Shown here piece after piece: positions 1 to 8,065 of a DNA stretch of 45,531 nucleotides. Origin of the DNA: JBKXSZ01 sp047017005 (lineage in GTDB: Bacteria > Bacillota > Clostridia > TANB77 > CAG-508); assembly GCA_047017005.1 (NCBI GenBank), contig JBKXSZ010000010.1, positions 1-45,531 of the forward strand, in the 5' to 3' direction. Under the pieces are notes generated by a model. That model did not search any database and was not told where the DNA came from. It saw only the letters and a list, made by a program, of their open reading frames with translations. Both the position numbers and the translations under genes were made by a program. Position 1 is the stretch's first letter, and each line of letters starts with the position of its first letter.

Positions 1-578
1 ATACAGTAGTAAATAATCAAAATTCCAAAATTATTAATTTTCCAGAAAATAGAGAAGATTATGGAAAGAAGATCGAAACTACCACAATTAATAACTACAT
101 TAGGAGCATCAAAGTATTTTATAATTATCTATATGAAAATAGATATATTACGACTAATCCAGTAGTAAGAATAAAAGAAATAAAATGTGTAAGAAAAGTG
201 ATTGGATTTATTGATGATAGTAATTTTAACCGATTACTAAAGATTTTTGATTTATCTAAATTTCATGAATACAGAGATTATATTGTAGCTCAATTAATTT
301 TTGATACAGGTATGAGATTAGGAGAAACACTACTTATTGAAGAAACAGATATTGATTTCACAAAAAGAACAATATTGTTAAAAGCAGAAAATACAAAGTG
401 AAAGAAAGATAGATATGTATTCTTTTCTCAAGAAATGTTAAAACAATTAAGAAGATGGCTACAATACAAGGATAGATATAGACAGTCAAGATATGTATTT
501 TGCACGAATAAAGGAAAATCATTAAAAGTAACCAATTATGAAACTAATTTTAGGAAATATGGTAAAAGAATGGTATGA
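1..578 (+). pseudogene. Tyrosine recombinase/integrase fragment, decayed, cut by window start
   Basis: An open frame enters from before the window and reads as a phage-integrase family recombinase: a SAM-like N-terminal core-binding segment (INNYIRSIKVFYNYLYENR), then the catalytic-domain start with the first catalytic arginine in TGMRLGE. A TGA at 399-401 interrupts it exactly where relatives have Gly (NTK-stop-KKDRYVFF); the frame then continues coherently to a second TGA at 576-578. The later catalytic motifs (HxLRH and the Tyr nucleophile) are absent. I infer an inactivated remnant of an integrated element or XerC/D-like recombinase. An internal ATG at 198 is not the true start. Single-base sequencing error at 399 is possible but would not restore the missing C-terminus. 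Confidence 0.75.
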
Positions 579-706
579 GAAATCAAATGTGATTTATTTT
601 TTCTATTGAGATTTGATGAAAAATCTCTTAAAATTATACTAATAAACATTTTTGAATAAAACCACATTTCCTCTTTTTATTATATCAAAAAGTCGATAAT
701 TTTAGT

Positions 707-743
707 ATTATTCTTCTGAATCTATATAATTCAGAAGAATAAT
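707..743. repeat. Perfect 14-bp inverted repeat (hairpin)
   Basis: ATTATTCTTCTGAA at 707-720 is exactly complementary to TTCAGAAGAATAAT at 730-743, with a 9-nt loop. It lies between the dead recombinase and the 3' end of the ferritin-like gene, which is transcribed towards it. No T-run follows on either strand, so it is a poor intrinsic terminator by sequence. It could still end minus-strand transcripts or be a relic of a mobile-element end. Confidence 0.6.
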
Positions 744-796
744 ATCTTAGATAATCCGGTCTAAAAAATATTTATTTAAATTAAAAAGACTTTTTA

Positions 797-1306
797 TCAC
801 TTTGTATTTTGTATTAAAAAGTTATATTTACTTGCGTGTCTTAATTCATCTGTCATTATTGACATAAGTAAAGTATAACTATTACCGCTTGGCATCGTTC
901 CCATTATTTTTCGATATTTAACAACTGCATCTAACTCACCAAATAGTGCCTTTTCTAGTTGTGATTTATAATCCATATTTTCATTAGTGCCTTCTACTGG
1001 CGATGGACCTATTGGTATCATCTGACCTGTAAAATCGTAATATAATTTTCTTAATATTTGGTTATGTTTTCTCTCATCATTTCTAATACTTCTAATTATT
1101 TCTTTTTGCTTTTCTGTTGGTGCTTGTTTTATTAAATTATCATAGAAGATTTCATCTTCTCTTTCATCACTTACTGATTTTCTTATTAGCTCAATCGCTT
1201 GATTTAACGTAATTATTTCTCCACTATTTTCTTGTGGCACACTACTTCTGTAATTATATTCATCAAATCCATAATATTGGTTATATAGATCATAATTTGG
1301 ATACAT
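797..1306 (-). CDS. Ferritin-like (rubrerythrin-type) diiron four-helix-bundle protein
   Basis: About 169 residues. After a Tyr/Asn-rich N-terminus the protein shows two repeated helical pairs with the carboxylate/His pattern of ferritin-like diiron proteins: SDEREDEIFYDNLI then NDERKHNQIL, and FGELDAVVKYRKI then DELRHASKYNF, giving two ExxH motifs. Known relatives bind iron or act in oxidative-stress defence, and some Tyr-rich ones associate with spore coats; the exact role here is inference. The ribosome site AAGGAGGG (minus strand, 1320-1313) abuts an upstream ATG at 1312 but sits 6 nt from the ATG at 1306, so I prefer 1306. The stop is TGA followed at once by TAA. Confidence 0.8.
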   Translation of the reverse strand: MYPNYDLYNQYYGFDEYNYRSSVPQENSGEIITLNQAIELIRKSVSDEREDEIFYDNLIKQAPTEKQKEIIRSIRNDERKHNQILRKLYYDFTGQMIPIGPSPVEGTNENMDYKSQLEKALFGELDAVVKYRKIMGTMPSGNSYTLLMSIMTDELRHASKYNFLIQNTK

Positions 1307-1668
1307 TTTCATCCCTCCTTATAATTATAATATGTTAAAATGAATATTCTTGTTCTATATGAATATTTGTTCTATAAGCTTAATAATATACTTTTTTAAC
1401 ATATTAGTTTTACTAGAAAAAGAATCAAATTCTTACTCTCGGAAGTTTAATGGATTCATACCCCTTTCTTTACTTTTGCCCTTTTTGTAGTAACTTGTTC
1501 GGTAAAATGACCAAGTAAGGCCAGATGGTACTAATAAATAAAGTGGGAAGTTAATAAGTAGTGCAATAAAGAGTAACTTTTAAATTAAACATATTACAAG
1601 TAAATAACATAGGTAAACAAGAGAAAAATATACTAGAAATATATTATTATTTCTTGTATAATAAATAT
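1307..1668. other. Divergent intergenic region with repeats and an unstarted ORF
   Basis: This gap separates the ferritin-like gene (leftward) from the radical SAM gene (rightward). Near the ferritin-like start lie a 13-bp perfect inverted repeat (1328-1340 and 1394-1406) and, between its arms, two tandem near-copies of TGAATATT(CT)TGTTCTATA (1341-1359, 1360-1376). At 1433-1579 on the minus strand there is a 48-codon open frame of coding-like composition without a start codon. A TATAAT at 1657-1662 with TAGAAA at 1634-1639 (17-bp spacer) is a possible promoter for the rightward gene. Confidence 0.6.
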
Positions 1669-2589
1669 ATGATGAATGATATGGAAAGATATAGACATTT
1701 AAATGAATATTTGAAAGAGAAATTTGGAGAGCGAACTTTAAAAATCTGTATCGATGGTGGTTTTACTTGTCCTAATCGAGATGGAAGTATAGGATATGGT
1801 GGATGTATTTACTGTAGTGAGAGAGGTTCTGGAGAATTAATTGTAGATGGAAAGAATATTTCAGAACAAGTTAAACACTATTTCACAACTTACCGAGCAG
1901 AAAGGGCCAATAAGTTTATTGCCTATTTTCAAAATTTTACGAATACTTATGATACACTAGCAAACTTAAAGGAAAAATATGATGCGGCATTAATTGATGA
2001 TAGAATTGTAGGGTTAGAAATAGGGACAAGACCAGATTGCATCAATGAAGAGATTGTAAAGTTATTAAAAAGCTATACAGATAAATATTATGTTTGTGTA
2101 GAACTAGGATTACAGACAGCAAGTGATAGAATAGGAGAAATTATACATAGAGGATATACAAGTAAACAATTTACAGAAGCAGTAGAGCTATTGCATCAAT
2201 ATGGAATTGACGTAGTAGCACATATTATGGTAGGACTTCCAGGAGAGAAAAAAGAGGATATTATGAATACAGTGGATTTTATTAATAAACATCCTATACA
2301 AGGAGTAAAAATCCATTGTACTTATGTAGTAGAAAATACAACATTAGCCCAAATGTATCGAAGAAGAGAATATGAAGCATTAGATTTAGACGACTATATA
2401 GAAACTTTAATCTATATTATGATACATCTAAGACCAGATCTCATTATCCATCGAATATCAGGAGATGCTCCAAAAGATATTTTAGTAGCACCTTATTGGA
2501 ATGCACACAAGATGTGGATTTTACACGGATTTGAAAAAAGATTTCGAGGAAGAGACTTATGGCAAGGAAAATATTATCAAGGAAAATAG
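1669..2589 (+). CDS. YhcC-like radical SAM protein (TIGR01212 family)
   Basis: A full-length member (about 306 aa) of the TIGR01212/YhcC group. The opening RYRHLNEYLKEKFG is followed by DGGFTCPNRDG and a cysteine cluster spaced as in this family (Cys34, Cys46, Cys49 counted from 1669), which holds the 4Fe-4S cluster for S-adenosylmethionine cleavage. Further family segments are EIGTRPDC, VELGLQTAS and HIMVGLPGE. Substrate and reaction are not established for the family. No Shine-Dalgarno precedes the start; ATGs at 1669, 1672 and 1681 are in frame and a candidate -10 (1657-1662) predicts transcription starting at about 1669, so the mRNA may be leaderless. An intrinsic terminator follows directly. 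Confidence 0.88.
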   Translation: MMNDMERYRHLNEYLKEKFGERTLKICIDGGFTCPNRDGSIGYGGCIYCSERGSGELIVDGKNISEQVKHYFTTYRAERANKFIAYFQNFTNTYDTLANLKEKYDAALIDDRIVGLEIGTRPDCINEEIVKLLKSYTDKYYVCVELGLQTASDRIGEIIHRGYTSKQFTEAVELLHQYGIDVVAHIMVGLPGEKKEDIMNTVDFINKHPIQGVKIHCTYVVENTTLAQMYRRREYEALDLDDYIETLIYIMIHLRPDLIIHRISGDAPKDILVAPYWNAHKMWILHGFEKRFRGRDLWQGKYYQGK

Positions 2590-2635
2590 AAGTATAGAGA
2601 TTTTAAGAGAAATTTAATAATCTCTATACTTTTTT
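2590..2635 (+). terminator. Intrinsic terminator after the YhcC-like gene
   Basis: AAGTATAGAGATT (2590-2602) pairs perfectly with AATCTCTATACTT (2619-2631), followed by a T-run. Confidence 0.85.
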
Positions 2636-2685
2636 CTTAATATTTGAAGGATATAATAGGGAACATAGAAAGGAGAGAAAATGAA

Positions 2686-3598
2686 TTGGGAAATTTAATA
2701 TTAGAATGTAAGGATTTACACAAAAGTTTTGGGAAAAAAGAAATTTTAAAAGGTGTTAGTGTTCAAGTAGAAGAAGGAGACATTTTAGGCTTCATAGGAC
2801 CAAATGGAGCACGGAAAGACAACAACGATAAAGTTAATTTTAGGGTTACAAAGTATTAAAAGTGGAACAGTAAAAATTAATGGTTATGATATCCAAAAAC
2901 AGTTTACGAAAGCAATTAAAAGAGTAGGTACAATTGTAGAAAATCCTGACCTATATATGTATCTTTCTGGATATGATAACTTGGCTTTAGCTGCTAACTT
3001 GTATCCCAACATAGGCAAGAAAGATATTGAACGAGTAATTCAATTAGTGGGACTAGAAAATAGGATACAAGATAAAGTGTCAAAATATTCTTTAGGGATG
3101 AGACAAAGATTAGGATTAGCACAAGCTATTTTACATCATCCCAATTTATTGATTCTAGATGAGCCAACCAATGGATTAGATCCAGAAGGTATAAAAGAGT
3201 TAAGAGATTTATTGAAAAACTTAGCGAAAAAAGAAAAGATGGCGATTTTTATTTCTAGTCATAATCTTGCAGAACTAGAAAGCTTTTGTAATAAGGTATG
3301 CATTATAAAAAACGGAAGAGTAATCGAAACCAATAGCATTAATGATGTAAAAAAAGCAGAGATGAATAATTTATATGTAGTAGAAATAGATGATACAAAA
3401 GCAATTACCAATAGTGAAAATAGCAATATTAAAATTGTAGATGAACATTTTTTTGAAATTTATATTGAAAAAGAAAAAATACCAGACTTTATCACACAGA
3501 TGGTAACAGACCATATCAAAATATATGGTATTAAAGAAAAAGAAATAACGCTAGAAGAGGCATTCTTAAAAAAGACAGGGGGTAATGTCATTGAGTAG
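2686..3598 (+). pseudogene. ABC transporter ATP-binding protein (ABC-2 exporter type), frameshifted in Walker A
   Basis: The ATPase of an ABC-2 exporter pair. The first part (ECKDLHKSFGKKEILKGVS ... GFIGPNGA) runs into a frameshift inside Walker A: the text reads GCA-CGG-AAA where GCA-GGA-AAG (A-G-K) is required. Deleting C2812 gives GPNGAGKTTTIKL and an unbroken 303-residue protein with signature SLGMRQR, Walker B LLILDEP and the switch His in SSHN. The C-terminal part resembles bacitracin/lantibiotic-type and Nat-type ATPases. AGGAG at 2671-2675 favours a TTG start at 2686. The 3' end overlaps the permease gene by 14 nt, so the two are co-translated. As written the product is non-functional; see the finding on recurrent C insertions. 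Confidence 0.88.
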
Positions 3599-5030
3599 GT
3601 TAATTAAAAATGAATTAATTAAGATTTTCAAAAAGAAGAGTCTATATATTGCTTTTATCATCGTGCTATTAGCAATGATATTGATGAACTGTATGAACCG
3701 ATTTGCATATAACGGACACAATAATCAAAGTAATATCGAAAGTTTAGAAAGAAACTTAGCAAATTTTAATCCAGATAATCCAAGTGATACTTCTATTTAT
3801 GTTGAATTAAAAACAGAAATTGATACAGCCAAATTAATAAAACAGTATGGAACAGATTCTTGGCAGGCAACTATTATTAATTCGGAAATGAGTGATATTT
3901 TAACACAATTAAACACTTACCAATATGGAATCGGAAAAAACGATGAAAAATATCTAGAGACCAAAAAGGAATATGATGCTATTATACAAAAGCTAGATAG
4001 TAACGACTGGAAATATTTTGCCAGTAGCGAAAGAGAAAAGATCGTTTCTAGTATAGCCCAATTAGAAAACCAAAAAGCAAATACAATAGATAGAGTTGAA
4101 TTAGGAAAAATAGAAGAGCAGATAGAAGATTTAAAAGTACAAAAACAAGTTATTGATTGGCGATTAGAAAAAGAAATTAGTTATGCCAAAAGTGATTTAA
4201 ATAAAATGCTGATGAGATATCCAACATATGTGAAAAATGTAAGAGAACTAGAACAAGGTACAGAAAAAGAAGCTAAAGCAGAATATAATCATAATTTAGA
4301 AAATGCAAAACTAGTAGAATACTCTATTGAACATGGCGTAAATGTAAATAAATCGGATGATTTAAGAGGAAGTTTAATGAATTTTTTCTCCTCTAATAGT
4401 ATCTTTATTATTATCCTTATTATTATTGTAGCAGGAACCATTATCAGTGAAGAATTTAACAAAGGAACTATAAAACTTTTATTAGTAAGACCATATCAAA
4501 GATGGAAAATAGTACTTGCTAAATTTATTGCTTGCTTTATTACATTACTTATTACTATTATCGTTCTATTTGGAATACAATTTGCTATCAGTAGCATTTT
4601 ATATGGATTGGATAGTTTAAAAACACCAGCGGTAATATATAACTTTAATACAGGTAGTGTTGAAACAATGCCGATTATTGTATACCTAGGACTTACCTTA
4701 CTTGCCAAACTTCCAATGCTTATCCTAACGATGCTAATTGCCTTTATGTTAGGAGGAGTATTTAATAACTCAGCATTAGGAATTATCATATCTCTATTAG
4801 GATTTATGTCTTCTGATATGATTAATATGATGGCAACTGAATATCAATTATCCTGGATGAAATTTTTTATTACACCGAACTGGGATTTAACACCTTATTT
4901 ATTCGGAGGAATACCACAATTTACGTATACCACATTCCCATTCTCTGTTATCATGTGTCTTGTATACTTTGTTATCATGTTAGGATTTACAGTATATGTA
5001 TTTCAAAAGAGAAACATAAAGAATATATAA
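3585..5030 (+). CDS. ABC-2 type transporter permease
   Basis: Membrane partner of the preceding ATPase (481 aa). A first membrane helix (residues about 18-37) is followed by a long soluble, charged, probably extracytoplasmic region of some 220 residues with coiled-coil character, then about five more membrane helices from residue 270 on (FFSSNSIFIIILIIIVAGT, the SEEFNKGTIKLLLVRP linker, and later hydrophobic blocks). This layout is typical of ABC-2 permeases that handle peptide antibiotics or Na+. The substrate cannot be read from the sequence. The ATG overlaps the ATPase gene's end, and a terminator follows. Confidence 0.85.
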   Translation: MSLSRLIKNELIKIFKKKSLYIAFIIVLLAMILMNCMNRFAYNGHNNQSNIESLERNLANFNPDNPSDTSIYVELKTEIDTAKLIKQYGTDSWQATIINSEMSDILTQLNTYQYGIGKNDEKYLETKKEYDAIIQKLDSNDWKYFASSEREKIVSSIAQLENQKANTIDRVELGKIEEQIEDLKVQKQVIDWRLEKEISYAKSDLNKMLMRYPTYVKNVRELEQGTEKEAKAEYNHNLENAKLVEYSIEHGVNVNKSDDLRGSLMNFFSSNSIFIIILIIIVAGTIISEEFNKGTIKLLLVRPYQRWKIVLAKFIACFITLLITIIVLFGIQFAISSILYGLDSLKTPAVIYNFNTGSVETMPIIVYLGLTLLAKLPMLILTMLIAFMLGGVFNNSALGIIISLLGFMSSDMINMMATEYQLSWMKFFITPNWDLTPYLFGGIPQFTYTTFPFSVIMCLVYFVIMLGFTVYVFQKRNIKNI

Positions 5031-5040
5031 AGCAAAGGAA

Positions 5041-5069
5041 AAGAGGATACCAATAGGTATCTTCTTTTT
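5041..5069 (+). terminator. Intrinsic terminator of the ABC operon
   Basis: AAGAGGATACC (5041-5051) pairs with GGTATCTTCTT (5056-5066), with one G-U pair, a 4-nt AATA loop and a trailing T-run. Confidence 0.85.
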
Positions 5070-5375
5070 AACAATTTTTTTCTTTTACATATTAACAAAT
5101 AGGCTATATGAAAATATATAAAGAAAAAAGAAAGGTGTTAAGAGAATTTCTCTAAAATCCACCTTCGATTAGCATTGCGAAATGGATATGTTTGCCATGA
5201 ATTTCTACCACCATTTTTACAATATTTAATGGTATTTCCTTTACCAGAAAAATATTAACCAATAGAAATAAAAAATAATAAAGAAAATGACGAAAAATGT
5301 TTAAAAAAGAAAATAATTATGTTATGATTGCAATAGAATCTTTAGTATAAAAAGAAAATAAAAGGGGATGAAAAA
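5070..5375. other. Intergenic stretch, no supported gene
   Basis: The stretch holds an imperfect dyad (5132-5164: AAGGTG...AGAGAA facing TTCTCT...CACCTT). Two short frames without starts lie opposite each other: about 30 codons rightward to the TAA at 5256-5258, and about 37 codons leftward ending EIHGKHIHFAMLIEGGF. Neither has a ribosome site and neither is recognisable, so I do not call them. The last 100 bases are the A-rich leader of the next gene with an AAGGGGAT ribosome site. Confidence 0.5.
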
Positions 5376-5990
5376 ATGAAAAAGAAAAACAAAAAAATAC
5401 TAATTATCTGTAGCATTGTAGCTATAGTTTTAATCATTGCCATTATTTTAGCAGCATACTTTGTTTGCATTCGTAAAGATGTAGATGGACTTACTACTTG
5501 GGATAAAATGACAATGAGCAAAGAAGAGGTCGATATTTATAAAGAATTTAAAACAATTGACCAAGGGCTAAGAAATCCAGAAGCAACTACAGAAGAAGAG
5601 AATGCACTTCAAACAGAGCCTACTACATTTCTAGCATATTATCAAAATGTTTACGAGGTAAGAAACAATGAAAAAGATGGTAAGCAAGTTATCTTAATTG
5701 ATGGGGAAATCAAAGCAAAAGACGGAACTGCTAAAAGAAGGATTATTGCTTTTGTAAATGGAAAACTACAATCTGCTGTTTTTTCAGAAGATGAAATCTC
5801 AGAAGTCGTAAACTCTAGTACAACAAATATAGAAACAACAAATCCATTTGAAAAAACAGGACAAGAATGGGGAAAAGCAATTGTAAAGAAGGCTTTACAA
5901 GATATATCTAGTGAAGTACAAGGACTATGGGATTCTGGAACAACCTATAGTAATGTAGATTATGCAAAGGTAATGAGCAAACTAAAATAA
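5376..5990 (+). CDS. Membrane-anchored extracytoplasmic protein of unknown function
   Basis: 204 residues. A Lys-rich start and one long hydrophobic helix (about residues 8-31) indicate a signal anchor, followed by an extracytoplasmic domain of mixed composition. The domain contains an Ala/Thr/Glu-rich stretch, then ILIDGEIKAKDGT and RRIIAFVNGKL, which could form a small beta-rich fold. No catalytic motif is visible and I do not recognise the family. The gene stands alone between two terminators, with AAGGGGATGAAAAA before the ATG. Confidence 0.75.
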   Translation: MKKKNKKILIICSIVAIVLIIAIILAAYFVCIRKDVDGLTTWDKMTMSKEEVDIYKEFKTIDQGLRNPEATTEEENALQTEPTTFLAYYQNVYEVRNNEKDGKQVILIDGEIKAKDGTAKRRIIAFVNGKLQSAVFSEDEISEVVNSSTTNIETTNPFEKTGQEWGKAIVKKALQDISSEVQGLWDSGTTYSNVDYAKVMSKLK

Positions 5991-5997
5991 TAGATAG

Positions 5998-6032
5998 AAA
6001 AATAGAGGAAAACTAATTTTTCTCTATTTTTT
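5998..6032 (+). terminator. Intrinsic terminator
   Basis: AAAATAGAGGAAAA pairs with TTTTCTCTATTTT with one bulged base, ending in a T-run (to 6032). Confidence 0.75.
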
Positions 6033-6148
6033 GAGTAAGGTTGTCATATTGCTTGAAAATTAACATAAATATAAGTATAATAGAAGAGTAGTAAATAGCA
6101 AAAGTTTCTAATATCACAAATGTGAAGATAGAAAGGAGAGCGGTAAGC

Positions 6149-7096
6149 ATGAAACGGAAAACTATTATTACAGGAGTTAACTTTTTAGGAGTTTTAAATC
6201 CCAATGTATATCGACTATTGAACTATTATGGCTATTTATCTTTTTTAAAGTACCCTGGAATCAGTTGCAATTTTGAAGAGTTAAATAAGTTTATTGGTAT
6301 AGCAAAGGAATTAAATGTAGTAGTGGATATTCATGGATTGCCAGGACTTATTCCAAGATTACATGCAAAGCACATTTGTGATAACATAGATTGGGAAAGA
6401 GTTTCCAAAGATCTATTCTCTTTAAGAGGAAGCAATGTGTTTAGTACCCATATTGGGGCAGATAAGTTATTCATGGCAAAACAGAAAGATTTTGATGCTG
6501 TTTTAAGGAAAAACATGTATGCAATGAAAAATACGATACTGGTGAAATATAATCGTTCTATTATTAATGTAGGAGGAGAAAATCAGCCAGGAGGTAGAAT
6601 CTATCCTCAGATTTTTATTACACCAGAATTTGTTGGGAATGCCTGGGAAATTTTAGATTTTGGTGTGTTTGATGTGTCGCACGCAAGACTTGCAGCGGAG
6701 GAATTAGGTATTACTTTTGAAGAATATGTAGAAAGATTAAAAAATCGGGATAAAGTAAAAATTATTCATATTTCTGGCTGTGATTTAAGTGTAAAAAATC
6801 CCATTAAGAGAGATTCTCATATTGTAACAACAATAAGAGAGTATCAGATACTTCTTAGTATCTTACCAAAGTTTAAACATGTAAAAAGGATTGCATCTGA
6901 ATATGCATATCATAAGAGGCATTCTAATTTGCCAACAGTAAAAGACCTGGTAACAGAAACGATAACGCTACACACAGCTCTTGAAACGAGAGACATTTCC
7001 AAAACAGAAGAAATGCTTACGTATCTAAAAAAACAAAAAATGAATACTGCCCAAGAGGTAGAAAAAGTGTTAAAGCGTATTAGCGGCCATAACTAA
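6149..7096 (+). CDS. TIM-barrel metalloenzyme-like protein, resembling MNIO/DUF692
   Basis: 315 residues. The pattern suggests a xylose-isomerase-like TIM barrel with metal ligands at strand ends: VVDIHG, FSTHIGAD, NVGGENQPGG, FGVFDVSHARLAAEELG, KIIHISGCD and IASEYAYH. The order SxH, ENxxG, DxxHxxxAAxExG, IHISG is reminiscent of DUF692/MNIO proteins, multinuclear iron oxygenases that modify ribosomal peptides. The match is by eye, and an AP-endonuclease-2/sugar-isomerase relative is equally possible. AAGGAG at 6133-6138 lies 10 nt before the ATG at 6149, which I prefer over a GTG at 6122. No precursor-peptide gene is evident beside it. It is convergent with, and overlaps, the next gene. Confidence 0.68.
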   Translation: MKRKTIITGVNFLGVLNPNVYRLLNYYGYLSFLKYPGISCNFEELNKFIGIAKELNVVVDIHGLPGLIPRLHAKHICDNIDWERVSKDLFSLRGSNVFSTHIGADKLFMAKQKDFDAVLRKNMYAMKNTILVKYNRSIINVGGENQPGGRIYPQIFITPEFVGNAWEILDFGVFDVSHARLAAEELGITFEEYVERLKNRDKVKIIHISGCDLSVKNPIKRDSHIVTTIREYQILLSILPKFKHVKRIASEYAYHKRHSNLPTVKDLVTETITLHTALETRDISKTEEMLTYLKKQKMNTAQEVEKVLKRISGHN

Positions 7097-7107
7097 TACG
7101 CTTTTTT
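7073..7107 (+). terminator. Terminator inside overlapping convergent gene ends
   Basis: AAGCGTATTAG (7073-7083) and CTAATACGCTT (7093-7103) form a perfect 11-bp stem with a T-run to 7107. The stem lies in the last codons of both convergent genes, so the hairpin is part of their coding sequence. Confidence 0.85.
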
Positions 7108-7637
7108 CTTTTGCTCTTATCTTCAAATATAGGGAGATTCGGAGGTAGAAGAGTAAAGACAGCATAACTAATAAATAAGGTTGCAAAAGCAAGATATAAA
7201 GTGAAACGAGGAAGTCCTAAAGTATGAGTAAAAACATGGATTCCTAATAATTGAGAGATGAGAGTAGCAACAAAGAAAAGTAATATATCTTTCCAAAGCT
7301 TTTGCTTTCCAAAAATATTTGGATAGAAATAAAAGAAAAGAGGTACCAAGACAGCAGATAATAGCATCGAGATAAGACAACCAGTGAACCAAGAATTAAA
7401 AGTAACTGTAGGATAGGAAGAGAAAATAAAGTAACCAATTATCCAATAAAGAAAAGTTGGGACAAGCCCTAATTTTGTATGTTCCCAGACACTTTCATTT
7501 ATAGGACTAAAAAGGCCAATAATAAAGTTGTTCTTGGTCCAACCATATAGAAAGTGAATTAAAGAACCCGCTAGAAAAATAATAAGGATACCGGCTAATA
7601 GATATAGCTCAACAAACACATAAGAACCTAAGAACAC
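7080..7637 (-). CDS. DUF6512-like polytopic membrane protein
   Basis: 185 residues with about five or six hydrophobic helices. The conserved-looking signature SPINESVWEHTKLGLVP after the first helix and the GIHVFTH segment match my memory of DUF6512 family proteins, small clostridial membrane proteins of unknown function. The start is a GTG at 7637, set by AGAAGGG six bases upstream on the minus strand. Its 3' end overlaps the convergent TIM-barrel gene by 17 nt around a shared terminator. Confidence 0.72.
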   Translation of the reverse strand: MFLGSYVFVELYLLAGILIIFLAGSLIHFLYGWTKNNFIIGLFSPINESVWEHTKLGLVPTFLYWIIGYFIFSSYPTVTFNSWFTGCLISMLLSAVLVPLFFYFYPNIFGKQKLWKDILLFFVATLISQLLGIHVFTHTLGLPRFTLYLAFATLFISYAVFTLLPPNLPIFEDKSKRKKRISYGR

Positions 7638-8065
7638 ATAAATCCCTTCTTTCTATTTCTCTTTCATTCTATGAAGAAATTGAATAAATAATGAATGGAA
7701 TAGAAAAGATAGCAAAAATAGAAAAATAGAAAATTGTAAAAAAAGAAAAGTTTCAATTTCTAATAAAACAAAAGAAAAATACAAAGCATTAGAAAAATGA
7801 TTTTTAAAAAAGAGATAAAATGAAATAAAATTAACAAAAACAAAAGGCAAAAGAAAAAGAAAGAATAATTGAAGGAATACTTGGAAGCAGAGAAGAAATA
7901 AAAAGAAAAAAACAAAACAAAAAATGAAGAATATCTAAGAAAAACACTTGAAAATGAATAAAAAACAAAAAATGATTTTTACAAAACAAATAATTTTTTG
8001 AAAAAGTATTGACTATCCAAAATGCTAACTATATAATCAGATTATCATAAAGGAGGGAAAGAAAA
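7638..8065. other. A-rich intergenic region upstream of nrdD
   Basis: About 430 bases, very A-rich on the plus strand. A 65-codon Phe-rich frame on the minus strand (7653-7850) mirrors this purine bias and lacks a ribosome site, so I do not call it. The only clear signals are at the right end: the nrdD promoter, an inverted repeat over its -10, and the AAAGGAGGG ribosome site. Confidence 0.6.
8009..8037 (+). promoter_or_regulatory. Sigma-A promoter of nrdDG with a dyad over the -10
   Basis: TTGACT (8009-8014), a 17-bp spacer and TATAAT (8032-8037) form a near-consensus promoter 28 bp before the nrdD start. The -10 is embedded in the perfect 6-1-6 inverted repeat ATAATC-A-GATTAT (8033-8045), a plausible repressor site. 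Confidence 0.85.

Noticed and set aside
5166..5280. Short overlapping frames on both strands in the 5.1-5.3 kb gap.
   Set aside because: No start codon with ribosome site and no recognisable protein; noted only in the intergenic entry.
7653..7850. 65-codon Phe-rich minus-strand ORF just upstream of the DUF6512-like gene.
   Set aside because: It mirrors an A-rich plus strand, starts with TTG, has no ribosome site and no domain features.
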